Source of the DNA: CAWGJF01 sp963715745
GTDB lineage: Bacteria > Bacteroidota > Ignavibacteria > Ignavibacteriales > Ignavibacteriaceae
Direction: 5' to 3'
DNA: 64,000 nucleotides
NCBI GenBank assembly: GCA_963715745.1
Contig: OY970271.1
Location: 992,001-1,056,000 of the forward strand
Both the position numbers and the translations under genes were made by a program. Each line of letters begins with the position of its first letter. The first letter of the stretch is position 1. Shown here piece after piece: positions 1 to 9,022 of the stretch. The notes beneath the pieces were generated by a model, which saw only the letters and a list, made by a program, of their open reading frames with translations, was not told the origin of the DNA and searched no databases.

Positions 1-549
1 TCCGATTTCCTCAACACAGATCTGTTTAACTTCGGGGAGAAGAATTTTGCAGTATGGTTTGTTCTTTCTTTATTGTGCTTTGCCTGCGGATGGTATATCA
101 ATAAAACTTTAACCTGGCAATTCGGCGGAAAAGTTCTTTTTGCAGTCGTAATTTCTGTAACACTTATAAGTGTTGTGATGATTATTTTCTTCAGTGATTA
201 TTTTGGTGCAAAAGAACTACTGACTGAAAATTTAATTCTTTACAGCTTAAGAAACATTGTACTTGGAGCAATGGGAATTTTCGGTATGGCAGTTCAGGAA
301 GTGCTTAGTTCTGAAAAAGAAACAGGAATTTTAAAAGAGAAAGTTGCTGTACTTGAAAAAGTAAGTGATACATCAAAAAAGGAAGCGACACTTATTGTAA
401 AAGAAGCTCAGATAAAAGCTGAGAAGATTGTAAACGACGCTGAACTTGTAGCTAAAAATATTATCCTTAAAAAAGAAAGAATTGAAAAAGAACTTAAAGA
501 GTTTATTCAAACTGAAAAAGAATTAATTAAACGTTACGAAGAACTTTAA
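1..549 (+). CDS. Membrane protein with C-terminal coiled coil (5' end outside window)
   Basis: The reading frame is open from base 1, so the gene starts upstream of the window; the TTG at 73 is only an internal codon. The visible part has three hydrophobic segments (about bases 50-110, 135-195 and 240-300), followed by a charged, heptad-like helical tail of about 80 residues rich in Glu, Lys, Ala and Ile. The tail recalls DivIVA-type or ATPase-stalk coiled coils (repeated KEAxxKAEKI-like pattern), but no family is certain. It ends 20 bases before ileS and may be co-transcribed with it. An envelope or cell-shape role is possible, but that is a guess from architecture only. Confidence 0.7.
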   Translation, partial: SDFLNTDLFNFGEKNFAVWFVLSLLCFACGWYINKTLTWQFGGKVLFAVVISVTLISVVMIIFFSDYFGAKELLTENLILYSLRNIVLGAMGIFGMAVQEVLSSEKETGILKEKVAVLEKVSDTSKKEATLIVKEAQIKAEKIVNDAELVAKNIILKKERIEKELKEFIQTEKELIKRYEEL

Positions 550-569
550 ATATCACTGCTTAAACTGTA

Positions 570-3500
570 TTGAAACTGTTTCAACAAAATTTAGAAAAAG
601 TAAACTATCCAAAGCTTGAGGAAGAAATTCTCAGCTTCTGGAATGAGAATAAAATTTTTGAAAAAAGTGTTTCTTTAAGAAGTAAAGAAAAGCCGTTTAC
701 TTTTTACGAAGGACCTCCTACCGCAAATGGAAAACCCGGAATTCATCATGTTATTTCCAGGACATTGAAAGATCTTGTTTGCCGCTATAAAACTTTGCAG
801 GGCTACCGTGTTGAAAGAAAAGCGGGTTGGGATACCCATGGTCTTCCCGTTGAGATTGAAGTTGAGAAGAAGCTTGGAATAAAACATAAGAGCGAAGTTT
901 TTGAATACGGAGTTGAAAAGTACAACAAAGCCTGCCGCGAATCAGTTTTTACCTACCTTGATCTTTGGGAGAAAATGACATCCCGGATGGGCTACTGGAT
1001 CGATCTCGATTCTGCCTATATTACATTAAAGAATGAATATATAGAATCCGTCTGGTGGGCGTTAAAAACTTTATTTGATAAAGGACTGATTTATAAGGAT
1101 TATAAAATTGTTCCGCAGGATCCGAAATCTGAAACTGTGCTTTCGTCTCATGAGTTGGCTCTTGGTTACCGCGAAACAAAAGATCCATCAGTTTATGTTC
1201 TGTTCAAAATAAAAAATAAAGACGAATATTTTCTTGTTTGGACAACTACTCCATGGACACTAATTTCAAATGTTGCACTTGCTGTTGCTCCTGATGTTGA
1301 TTATGTGAAAATCAAAACTGACGATAAAAAAATAATTCTTGCAAAAGAAAGACTATCGGTCATCGATGGCGAATATGAAATTCTTGAAGAAATGAAAGGC
1401 GAGACTTTTGAACGAATAGAATATGAACAGTTGCTGACTTATGTTAAACCGAACCTGCCTGACGGCAAGGAAGGTAAAAAAGCTTTTTATGTTTGTCTTG
1501 CAGATTTTGTAAGTACAGAAGATGGTTCAGGAATAGTTCATATGGCTCCGGCTTTTGGTGCTGATGACTATGAACTTTCAAAAAAATATGATCTTCCAAT
1601 GCTTCAGCCTGTTACCCGTGCAGGAACTTTTACGGATGATGTAAGTGATTTCGCCGGGCAGTTTGTTAAAGATGCAGATAAGGATATTATTTTTAAACTG
1701 AAACAGGAAGGTAAGCTCTATAAAAAAGAAACAATCGTTCACACTTATCCGTTTAGCTGGCGTCACGAAGATGTTCCTGTAATTTATTATGCACGCGAAT
1801 CGTGGTTTATTAAAACCACAAGTCTTGCAAGCAGGATGGTTGAGCTGAATAAAACTATTAACTGGAATCCACCAGAAGTTGGTTCCGGAAGATTCGGGAA
1901 CTGGCTTGAAGAAAATAAAGATTGGGCACTTTCACGCGACAGGTTCTGGGCAACACCACTTCCAATCTGGCTTAGTGAAGATGGAGATATGTTTGCAGTT
2001 GGAAGTATTGAAGAATTAAAAGAAGGCTTTATTGAAGAAAATGGAAAGAGAACAAAGGTAAGCGAGTTAAAAGAAATTGATTTGCACAAACCATTTGTTG
2101 ATAAAATATTTTTTGAAAAAAACGGAAAGATTTATAAAAGAACTCCTGAATTAATTGATGTTTGGTTTGATTCCGGTTCAATGCCTTTTGCACAGTACCA
2201 CTATCCGTTTGAGAATAAAGAGTTTTTTGAAAAGAATGCATTCCCGGCTGATTTTATCTGTGAAGGGATTGATCAGACCCGAGGTTGGTTCTATACACTA
2301 CATGCAATTGCAACTATGCTTTTTGATAATGTGGCATTCAAGAATATAATCGTGAATGAACTAATTCTTGATAAAAATGGAATGAAGATGTCCAAATCAA
2401 AAGGCAACACCGTTGATCCTTTTGTTCTTTTTGAAAAATACGGCGCTGATTCAACAAGGTGGTATTTAATTACAACCAGTCCGCCGTGGAGACCTACTTT
2501 ATTTGATGAAGACGGTTTGGTTGATGTTCAAAGAAAATTTTTTGGAACACTTTTAAACACATATTCATTCTTTGCACTTTATGCAAATATAGACCGTTTT
2601 AATTATTCTGAACCAGAAATACCGGTTGAAAAAAGAGAAGAAATTGACAGATGGATTATTTCAAAACTGAATTCATTGGTTCAGGAATTTGAAAAATTAA
2701 TGAATGAATATGATGTAACAAAAGCTGCCAGGGCAATTTCAACATTTACAATCGACCATCTTTCAAACTGGTACGTAAGAAGATGCAGAAGAAGATTCTG
2801 GAAATCTGAAATGAACCAAAGTAAGCTTTCTGCTTACCAGACTTTGTATGAATGCTTGGTTACGGTTTGCAAACTTACTTCACCTATCGCTCCATTTATT
2901 TCAGAAAAGCTCTATTTAAATTTAAATTCCGTTAGTGGTAAAGATAAAGCCGAGTCAGTTCATCTTTCTGATTTTCCAAAAGCTGGTTATATTGATAATG
3001 AACTTGAATCGAAAATGGAAGTTGCACAAAATGTTGTTTATCTAACAAGAGCAATGAGAGCAAAAGCAAATCTTAAAGTCAGACAACCGCTTAAAAAAAT
3101 TATGGTTGTGGTTGATAAAGAAAAAAGAGATGCTTTGCGTTCAATGAAAGATGTTATTCTGGAAGAGGTAAATATTAAAGAGCTTGTTGTGCTTGAAGAT
3201 GATTCTGAAATAGTTAACAAATCAGCCAAGGCAAACTTCAAATCAATCGGACCAAAATTCGGGAAGAAAGTTAATCCGGTTGCAAATGCAATTAAAACTT
3301 TTGACGGTAAACAAATTAAATCACTTGAGAATGGTAATTCTGTTAAAATAAAAATTGATGACGAAGAAATTGAAATTAAAAAAGATGACGTTGAAATTAT
3401 CAGTTCAGAAATTACCGGCTGGGTTGTTGAAAGTGAAAGCGGAGTTACAGTTGCTATTGATGCTGAACTTGATGAACAACTGATTTCGGAAGGACTGGCG

Positions 3501-3749
3501 AGAGAATTTGTCAACAGGATTCAGAACATGAGAAAAGATGCAGGATTTGAGGTAACTGACAAAATTCTTGTTAAATTTGACGGAAATGAAAAACTTGTTT
3601 CAGCAATAGAAAATTTTTCAGGGTATGTTGCAAACGAAACACTTGCTGAAAAAGTTGAAAGAAATTCAGTCTTTAATGGTGGAGTTAAACAAGACTGGAC
3701 TATTGGGGAATTTAAATGTACAATTCAAATTGAAAAGTTAAATCTGTAA
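570..3749 (+). CDS. ileS: Isoleucyl-tRNA synthetase, type 2 (eukaryote-like)
   Basis: Class I aminoacyl-tRNA synthetase that charges tRNA-Ile with isoleucine in the cytoplasm. The HIGH-type signature is the variant GPPTANGKPGIHH at residues 49-60, and the KMSKS loop (GMKMSKSKGNT) lies near residue 606. The editing (CP1) domain occupies the middle and an anticodon-binding domain follows. At 1059 residues, with the PGIHH signature and no C-terminal cysteine zinc finger, it belongs to the long type 2 IleS group found in Chlorobi/Bacteroidetes and eukaryotes. In the known family, type 2 enzymes are often less sensitive to mupirocin; that is not shown here. The start is a TTG without a clear Shine-Dalgarno sequence, chosen because the N-terminus aligns with the family. 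Confidence 0.97.
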   Translation: MKLFQQNLEKVNYPKLEEEILSFWNENKIFEKSVSLRSKEKPFTFYEGPPTANGKPGIHHVISRTLKDLVCRYKTLQGYRVERKAGWDTHGLPVEIEVEKKLGIKHKSEVFEYGVEKYNKACRESVFTYLDLWEKMTSRMGYWIDLDSAYITLKNEYIESVWWALKTLFDKGLIYKDYKIVPQDPKSETVLSSHELALGYRETKDPSVYVLFKIKNKDEYFLVWTTTPWTLISNVALAVAPDVDYVKIKTDDKKIILAKERLSVIDGEYEILEEMKGETFERIEYEQLLTYVKPNLPDGKEGKKAFYVCLADFVSTEDGSGIVHMAPAFGADDYELSKKYDLPMLQPVTRAGTFTDDVSDFAGQFVKDADKDIIFKLKQEGKLYKKETIVHTYPFSWRHEDVPVIYYARESWFIKTTSLASRMVELNKTINWNPPEVGSGRFGNWLEENKDWALSRDRFWATPLPIWLSEDGDMFAVGSIEELKEGFIEENGKRTKVSELKEIDLHKPFVDKIFFEKNGKIYKRTPELIDVWFDSGSMPFAQYHYPFENKEFFEKNAFPADFICEGIDQTRGWFYTLHAIATMLFDNVAFKNIIVNELILDKNGMKMSKSKGNTVDPFVLFEKYGADSTRWYLITTSPPWRPTLFDEDGLVDVQRKFFGTLLNTYSFFALYANIDRFNYSEPEIPVEKREEIDRWIISKLNSLVQEFEKLMNEYDVTKAARAISTFTIDHLSNWYVRRCRRRFWKSEMNQSKLSAYQTLYECLVTVCKLTSPIAPFISEKLYLNLNSVSGKDKAESVHLSDFPKAGYIDNELESKMEVAQNVVYLTRAMRAKANLKVRQPLKKIMVVVDKEKRDALRSMKDVILEEVNIKELVVLEDDSEIVNKSAKANFKSIGPKFGKKVNPVANAIKTFDGKQIKSLENGNSVKIKIDDEEIEIKKDDVEIISSEITGWVVESESGVTVAIDAELDEQLISEGLAREFVNRIQNMRKDAGFEVTDKILVKFDGNEKLVSAIENFSGYVANETLAEKVERNSVFNGGVKQDWTIGEFKCTIQIEKLNL

Positions 3750-3766
3750 ACAGAGGAGACACTTTG

Positions 3767-4504
3767 ATGGCAAAGAAAGCAACAAAAAAAATAGCTAAAA
3801 AGTCAACTAAAACATCAGGAGCGAAAGTGAAGAAAACGATAAAGAAATCGTCTCCACAAAAGAAAACTGCAGTTAAAAAGTCTGCTTCCAAAATCAAAAC
3901 TTCTACTGCAAAATCATCTGCTAAAAAAACACCTGTAAAAAAATCAGCAACTCATAAAACTCCGGAAGTAGCTCAAAAGAAAACCGCTTCTTCAAAAATT
4001 AAGCAGCAAAAAGTTTCTACTAAACCAGTAAAAGAAATTGCAACTGAAGATGAATTTTCTGCTGCTGAAAGAAGAGAAAAAGCCATTAAGAAAATTAAAG
4101 GCTATGGTAAAAAAGATCTCGATCATTTCAGAGATGTTATACTTGAAAAACGAGATGAAATAATTGAGCAGCTTCAAAACCTTAAAGAACAAATGCTTGA
4201 TCCAACTACCGGGGAATACATAAATGAAAATTCTCCCTATTCGCTGCATATGGCTGAGCAGGGGACTGATGCGATGGAAAGAGAAAAAACATTTTTATAT
4301 GCACAGCGTGAAAATAAATTTCTTGGGTATCTTGAAGATGCGTTGAAAAGAATTGAAAACGGAACTTATGGAATATGTATTGAGTGTATAGAGGAACCAC
4401 AAAACTTATGTGAAACCTGTCCTTTAATTCCAAAGGAAAGACTGCTAGCGGTTCCACATAGTCAGCATTGCTTACCTATTAAGCAAAGGCAGGAGAGAAA
4501 GTAG
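3767..4504 (+). CDS. DksA/TraR-type zinc-finger protein with histone H1-like Lys/Ala tail
   Basis: Two parts are visible. Residues 1 to about 95 are a low-complexity Lys/Ala/Thr/Ser tail (repeats such as KKSA, KKTP) like bacterial histone H1-like proteins. The rest is a DksA/TraR-type coiled-coil and zinc-finger module ending in PKERLLAVPHSQHC. DksA proteins bind the RNA polymerase secondary channel; the basic tail suggests nucleic-acid binding (inference). The zinc finger is unusual: it has CIEC, then an extra CETC, and the last canonical cysteine is replaced (HCLPIK). I chose ATG at 3767, which has AGAGGAG upstream, over the adjacent TTG at 3764. It sits between ileS and lspA. Confidence 0.85.
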   Translation: MAKKATKKIAKKSTKTSGAKVKKTIKKSSPQKKTAVKKSASKIKTSTAKSSAKKTPVKKSATHKTPEVAQKKTASSKIKQQKVSTKPVKEIATEDEFSAAERREKAIKKIKGYGKKDLDHFRDVILEKRDEIIEQLQNLKEQMLDPTTGEYINENSPYSLHMAEQGTDAMEREKTFLYAQRENKFLGYLEDALKRIENGTYGICIECIEEPQNLCETCPLIPKERLLAVPHSQHCLPIKQRQERK

Positions 4505-4536
4505 TCCACAATTTTTGAAGACTAAGAGAAAATAAT

Positions 4537-5133
4537 TTGAGAGTATTTTTTGTTTCGTTCCTCGTTATTTTAATTGATCAGGTTTCGAAGTTTTCCGTAA
4601 AAGGATTCAGTATTCCATTCCTTAATTTTCACCATGCAGGACTGAATTATGGTGAAAGCACTTCTCTTATTCACAATATTTTATATTTTACCTTTGTTGA
4701 AAACCCGGGAATTGCTTTCGGGCTTGATTTCGGACCGGATTACAGAACACTAATAACTCTATTAACTTTTATTGCATGCGCAGGATTACTTTTATATTAT
4801 TATAAAATCCGGAAAGAAGATGTTGCTCTTAAGCTTTCCATTGCAATATTAATCGGCGGTGCATTTGGTAATTTGTTCGATAGAGTTTTTTATGGAGTTA
4901 TATATAACTATGCCCCATTATTCGAAGGAAAGGTCGTTGATTTTCTTGACGTCAGAATTTTGAATCTTTTTTTTCTTAGAAACACAACTGGGATTTATGT
5001 TTTTAATCTCGCAGATATGGCGATACTATTCGGTGTCATTTCTTTTGCAGTTTTAGTCTCAAGACGAAAGAAAAAAAAGAGTGAAGCTGAAGTCCTCATA
5101 GATTCGGAAAATCTGGAGCAGGAATCTCTGTGA
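4537..5133 (+). CDS. lspA: Lipoprotein signal peptidase (first of tandem pair)
   Basis: Inner-membrane aspartyl peptidase (signal peptidase II) that removes signal peptides from diacylated prolipoproteins. The 198-residue protein has about four membrane segments and both catalytic aspartate motifs: GNLFDR (Asp115) and FNLAD (Asp160). It also has the FVENPGIAFG motif and GKVVDFLD. The C-terminus carries a short basic/acidic tail (RRKKKKSEAE). The TTG start has no strong Shine-Dalgarno sequence but places the first membrane helix correctly. Its stop overlaps the GTG start of a second lspA at 5130, so the two are translationally coupled. Confidence 0.93.
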   Translation: MRVFFVSFLVILIDQVSKFSVKGFSIPFLNFHHAGLNYGESTSLIHNILYFTFVENPGIAFGLDFGPDYRTLITLLTFIACAGLLLYYYKIRKEDVALKLSIAILIGGAFGNLFDRVFYGVIYNYAPLFEGKVVDFLDVRILNLFFLRNTTGIYVFNLADMAILFGVISFAVLVSRRKKKKSEAEVLIDSENLEQESL

Positions 5134-5822
5134 AAGTATTGTGGGTAACCTTTTCAGTAATTATTGCTGACCAGCTCTCCAAGTTATACATCAAAGGCAT
5201 ACACATACCATTTCTTAATATTAAATTTACAGGTATGTATCCGGGTGAATCTATCCCCGTGATAGGGAATTTTTTTAAAATTACGTTTATTGAAAATCCG
5301 GGGATGGCATTCGGATTTGATCCGGGTTCAGCATATAAATTCTGGGTTTCTCTTTTTTCTCTTGCTGCAAGTATCGGATTGTTTATTTATCTTTTTTCAG
5401 CCAGAAAAAAATCTTTAAGCCTCCGAATTGCAATTGCTATGATTTTAGGTGGTGCAATCGGTAACCTGATTGATCGTGCACTTTATGGAATCTTTTTTCA
5501 TTATGCACCTTTATTTTATGGAAAAGTTGTTGACTTCCTTGATTTTGATTTTTTTGATTTTTCAATTCTTGGCAGAAACTATGATCGCTGGCCAATTTTT
5601 AATTTAGCTGATGCTTCTGTTACAGTAGGTGTTTTAATTTTATTGTTTTTTTATAAACAGGTGAAAAAGGAAGATGAGAGTGTTCCGGTAATTGAAGGAA
5701 AAAATGATTTTACTTCTGATGGTTATTCATCTGAAACAAATGAAGATAGCCAAACCCAAACTACAACTTCCGAAGTAAGCAAACAGGGAAATGATGAATC
5801 TGATAAAGGAAAAGAGGTATAA
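5130..5822 (+). CDS. lspA: Lipoprotein signal peptidase (second of tandem pair)
   Basis: Paralogue of the preceding gene with the same topology and intact catalytic motifs: GNLIDR (Asp115), FNLAD (Asp161), FIENPGMAFG and GKVVDFLD. The conserved N-terminal IPFLN block is also shared. It differs by a longer hydrophilic C-terminal tail of about 50 residues rich in Glu, Ser, Thr and Asp. The GTG start overlaps the upstream stop codon, and its own 3' end overlaps the next gene by 32 bases. Both copies look active, so this is a duplication with possible split of substrates rather than a decaying copy. Confidence 0.92.
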   Translation: MKVLWVTFSVIIADQLSKLYIKGIHIPFLNIKFTGMYPGESIPVIGNFFKITFIENPGMAFGFDPGSAYKFWVSLFSLAASIGLFIYLFSARKKSLSLRIAIAMILGGAIGNLIDRALYGIFFHYAPLFYGKVVDFLDFDFFDFSILGRNYDRWPIFNLADASVTVGVLILLFFYKQVKKEDESVPVIEGKNDFTSDGYSSETNEDSQTQTTTSEVSKQGNDESDKGKEV

Positions 5823-6771
5823 TTTTGAAGTTCCTGATGGAAAAAAGAAAGAACGAATTGATGTTTTCCTTTCTCATAAAATTGAAAATGCTACTCGTTC
5901 TAAAGTTCAGAAATTAATTGAATCCGGGTTTGTTTTTGTAAACGGCAAAAAAATAAAACCAAACTACCTTGTAAAACCCGGTGACCTGATTGAAGCTTCC
6001 CACCCAATCACACCTCGACCTGAAGATGTTGAGCCAGAAGAAATCCCGCTCGATATTATTTTTGAAGATGATTATTTATTGGTTGTAAACAAACCCGCCG
6101 GGATGGTTGCTCATCCCGCTTATGCAAATTATTCCGGAACTCTTGTAAATGCCTTGCTTCATCACACAAAAAAACTAAGTAAACTTAATGAACCTGTACG
6201 TGCTGGAATAGTTCACCGGCTTGATAAAGACACCAGCGGACTGCTTGTTGTTGCAAAAGATGAATGGACTCATGCCAAGCTTGCCGAACAGTTCTCGGCT
6301 CATTCGATTGAAAGGGAATACCGTGCTGTATGCTGGGGAAAATTTAAGGAACCAAAAGGAGAAATCAACACTTTTATTGCACGAAGTAAAAGCGACAGGA
6401 AAAAATTTGCTGTCAGTGAATCGGAAGGCAAAAAAGCAATTACAAATTATGAAGTGATTGAAGAATTTGAGTTTACATCATATGTTAAACTGAATTTAAA
6501 AACAGGCAGGACTCACCAGATAAGAGTTCATTTATCAGGAATGGGCAAGCCGGTTTTCGGAGATCCCACTTACGGCGGAAGGCAAATAAGGTATGGCTCA
6601 GAGCTTCCTAAAATTCAGAGCCAGGTAAACAATTTATTAAAGATTATTAACCGGCAGGCACTGCATGCAAAAACAATTGGTTTTATTCATCCACAGACAA
6701 AAAAGTTAGTCCGGTTTAATTCCGAATTACCAAATGATATGCAGGAGTTGTTGAAGAAACTTAATACTTGA
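5791..6771 (+). CDS. rluD: RluA/RluD-family 23S rRNA (or tRNA) pseudouridine synthase
   Basis: Converts specific uridines in structured RNA to pseudouridine. An S4-like RNA-binding domain (ERIDVFLSH... to VNGKKIKPNYLVKPGD) occupies residues 18-80, followed by the catalytic domain with the HRLDKDTSGLLVVAK motif near residues 143-157; the Asp of the RLD triplet is the family nucleophile. The LKTGRTHQIRVHLS motif is also present. The length of 326 residues is normal. ATG 5791 (or 5794) lies inside the end of lspA, and no other in-frame start keeps the S4 domain. Exact target site cannot be told from sequence; rluD is the closest symbol. Confidence 0.88.
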   Translation: MMNLIKEKRYNFEVPDGKKKERIDVFLSHKIENATRSKVQKLIESGFVFVNGKKIKPNYLVKPGDLIEASHPITPRPEDVEPEEIPLDIIFEDDYLLVVNKPAGMVAHPAYANYSGTLVNALLHHTKKLSKLNEPVRAGIVHRLDKDTSGLLVVAKDEWTHAKLAEQFSAHSIEREYRAVCWGKFKEPKGEINTFIARSKSDRKKFAVSESEGKKAITNYEVIEEFEFTSYVKLNLKTGRTHQIRVHLSGMGKPVFGDPTYGGRQIRYGSELPKIQSQVNNLLKIINRQALHAKTIGFIHPQTKKLVRFNSELPNDMQELLKKLNT

Positions 6772-6891
6772 TTATCTTCATAAGAGATTTAATTTCGTTA
6801 TATTTTACCGAATAATTTATTAAATATTTTTAGAAATTCTATTGATTTTTCCTTAAGTCTTCCCTTGAGGGAGATTTAGAGGGCTTATTAT

Positions 6892-8301
6892 ATGTTAAAA
6901 ATTTACAATACTCTTACAAAACAAAAAGAAGAATTCAAACCTATAAATCCACCTGAAGTAAGAATGTATATGTGCGGACCGACTGTTTATGATTTATTTC
7001 ATATCGGGAATGCACGCTCCTTTATTCTTGCCGATATTGTAAGAAGATACCTGAAATACAGCGGTTACAAAGTAAAATTTGCAATGAACCTCACGGATGT
7101 TGATGATAAGATCATTAAAAAATCTAACGAGGAAAAAATCCGTACATCTGAGGTCACAAACAGGTATATAAAATCCTTTTTTGATGATATTTCCGCATTA
7201 AAAATTCTGCCGGCAGATGTTTATCCAAAAGCGACTGAACATATGCAGGATATTATTAAGATGATTGAAAAGCTTGAAGACGAAGGCTTTGCATACAATG
7301 TTGATGGAAATGTTTTTTATAATGTTGAAAAATTTCCCGGTTACGGAAAACTAAGCGGGAAAAAAATTGATGAGCTTGAATCCGGCTCAAGAGTAGAGGT
7401 GAACGAAGAAAAGAAAAGTCCGCTTGATTTTGCTCTCTGGAAAAAAGCAAAAGAGGGAGAACCATTTTGGGAAAGCAGGTGGGGAAAAGGCAGACCCGGC
7501 TGGCATATCGAGTGCTCTGCAATGAGCTGCAAACATCTGGGTGAATATTTTGATATTCATGCAGGCGGCAATGATTTAATTTTTCCGCATCACGAAAATG
7601 AAATTGCACAAAGTGAAGCTGCAAACGGAAAACCTTTTGTTAAATACTGGATGCACTTCGGCTTCCTGAATATCAACCAGGAAAAAATGTCGAAGTCACT
7701 AGGAAACTTTTTTACAGCCAGGGATGTTTTAAAAAAGTATCCTGCGGAAGCAATCCGTTTGTTTTTTGCCCAGGCTTATTACCGCGGACCTCTTGATTTT
7801 ACTGATGAATTACTTCTTAGTGCAACAAAGGGATTGGAAAAATTTTCTAACCTTGCGGAAGTTATTGAAAGCGAAATTAAAAAGAATAAAAGCACAAATA
7901 ACATTCCTGAATTTAATTTTGCCGGCTACAAACAAAAGTTTATGGACGCAATGGATGATGATTTTAATACTGCACAGGCTGTTGCGGTTATTTTTGATTT
8001 TGTACGTGATGTAAATAAGACAATTGCTGAGAATGAAGGAATGGATGTTCTGTTTTATAAAGATGTTAAAACTTTCCTTTCTGAAACTGCGGAAAGTGTA
8101 CTTGGAATAATTGATTTTAATTCTGAAGTAAAATCTTCAGCAGGATTGGAAGATGATTTGATTAATCTTTTAATTGATTTAAGGATGAAGGCGAAATCAG
8201 AAAAGAATTACAAACTGTCTGACGAAATACGTGACAGGCTTGCTGAATTAGGAATCATTCTTAAAGACACCAAAGAGGGAACCACTTTTAAAAGGTCCTA
8301 A
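6892..8301 (+). CDS. cysS: Cysteinyl-tRNA synthetase
   Basis: Class I synthetase that charges tRNA-Cys. It has the family signature MYMCGPTVYDLFHIGNARS (residues 25-43, containing HIGN and zinc-ligand Cys28), the WHIECSAMS and GGNDLIFPHHENEIAQSEA motifs that provide further zinc ligands, and KMSKSLGNFFT (from residue 265). The length of 469 residues is standard. It is preceded by a 120-base spacer after the pseudouridine synthase gene, so it may have its own promoter. Confidence 0.97.
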   Translation: MLKIYNTLTKQKEEFKPINPPEVRMYMCGPTVYDLFHIGNARSFILADIVRRYLKYSGYKVKFAMNLTDVDDKIIKKSNEEKIRTSEVTNRYIKSFFDDISALKILPADVYPKATEHMQDIIKMIEKLEDEGFAYNVDGNVFYNVEKFPGYGKLSGKKIDELESGSRVEVNEEKKSPLDFALWKKAKEGEPFWESRWGKGRPGWHIECSAMSCKHLGEYFDIHAGGNDLIFPHHENEIAQSEAANGKPFVKYWMHFGFLNINQEKMSKSLGNFFTARDVLKKYPAEAIRLFFAQAYYRGPLDFTDELLLSATKGLEKFSNLAEVIESEIKKNKSTNNIPEFNFAGYKQKFMDAMDDDFNTAQAVAVIFDFVRDVNKTIAENEGMDVLFYKDVKTFLSETAESVLGIIDFNSEVKSSAGLEDDLINLLIDLRMKAKSEKNYKLSDEIRDRLAELGIILKDTKEGTTFKRS

Positions 8302-8383
8302 TTATTTCTTTTTAAAAGAAAATTAATTAAACTTTTCTGTAAATAAACTGTGTGTCATTTACAACATTAATTCGGGGAATCAG

Positions 8384-8770
8384 TTGGACGAGAATATAAA
8401 ATTACCTGACATTCTTTATGTCGAAGATGATGAAATCGGCAGAGAAATAGTAGTTCTATTTTTAAAAGGTAAATACAATGTAGACCTTGCCGGCAATTCG
8501 GACGAAGCTTTTAGCAATCTTTCAAAAAAGGGCTACTCGGCAATCTTACTTGATATTAATCTTGGAAGAGGATTAAGCGGGGTTGAACTTGTTAAGGAAA
8601 TAAGAAAGCTGCCGAAATATGACCGGGTTCCGATAATTGCCGTTACTGCTTATACAATGAGGGAAGACCAGGTAAATTTTCTTAACAGCGGCTGCACACA
8701 TTATATTTCAAAACCATTTAACAGGAAAGCATTGGTTGAAACGTTGAATAATGCACTTGGAGCTAAGTAG
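8384..8770 (+). CDS. Single-domain response regulator (CheY-like receiver)
   Basis: A stand-alone receiver domain of 128 residues. It has the acidic pair in YVEDDE, the phospho-acceptor Asp in ILLDINLG, the conserved Thr in AVTAY and Lys in SKPF. There is no output domain, so it probably passes phosphate to, or binds, a partner protein. No kinase gene is adjacent; the nearest kinases in the window are at 20.5-22.6 and 62 kb. The start is a TTG preceded by GGGGAA. A strong terminator follows at 8801. Confidence 0.85.
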   Translation: MDENIKLPDILYVEDDEIGREIVVLFLKGKYNVDLAGNSDEAFSNLSKKGYSAILLDINLGRGLSGVELVKEIRKLPKYDRVPIIAVTAYTMREDQVNFLNSGCTHYISKPFNRKALVETLNNALGAK

Positions 8771-8800
8771 GAAAAAGTTATTATTTATATATTAAATTGA

Positions 8801-8830
8801 AAGGTCGGGTTTTTATTCCCGACCTTTTTT
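8801..8830 (+). terminator. Rho-independent terminator after receiver gene
   Basis: Perfect 9-bp inverted repeat AAGGTCGGG/CCCGACCTT around an 8-base loop, followed by a T run. It lies between the receiver gene and the convergent minus-strand T9SS gene and may partly serve both. Confidence 0.9.
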
Positions 8831-8842
8831 ATATAGGAAATA

Positions 8843-9022
8843 TTACTTTAACAGGATCATTTTCTTTGATGTAATAAATTCATTCACTCTTAATTGATAG
8901 ATATACACACCGCTTGATACTCCCGAAGCATCCCAGCTTATTTCATACCTGCCCGGCTGTTTAACATCATTAACTAATGTTTTTATTTTGTTTCCAAGAA
9001 TGTCATAAATAATCAGTTCTGT
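8843..9022 (-). pseudogene. Orphaned C-terminal part of T9SS sorting domain (after in-frame stop)
   Basis: Directly downstream of the TAA that ends the 1346-residue protein, the same frame stays open for 59 more codons and ends at a normal stop at 8843. It encodes the missing half of a T9SS sorting domain: ELIIYDILGNKIKTLV, then GRYEISWDASGVSSGVYIYQ, and the final KKMILLK. Full-length homologues in this window (at 13094, 35944 and 48365) have exactly these elements. This is the displaced end of the neighbouring gene, not an independent gene. Confidence 0.85.

Noticed and set aside
3038..3514. 158-codon minus-strand ORF inside ileS
   Set aside because: It is a Ser/Leu-rich shadow of the ileS coding strand, with no recognisable motif; ileS itself is fully supported.
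3764..3766. TTG start one codon upstream of the DksA-like gene
   Set aside because: The adjacent ATG at 3767 has the same Shine-Dalgarno at better spacing.
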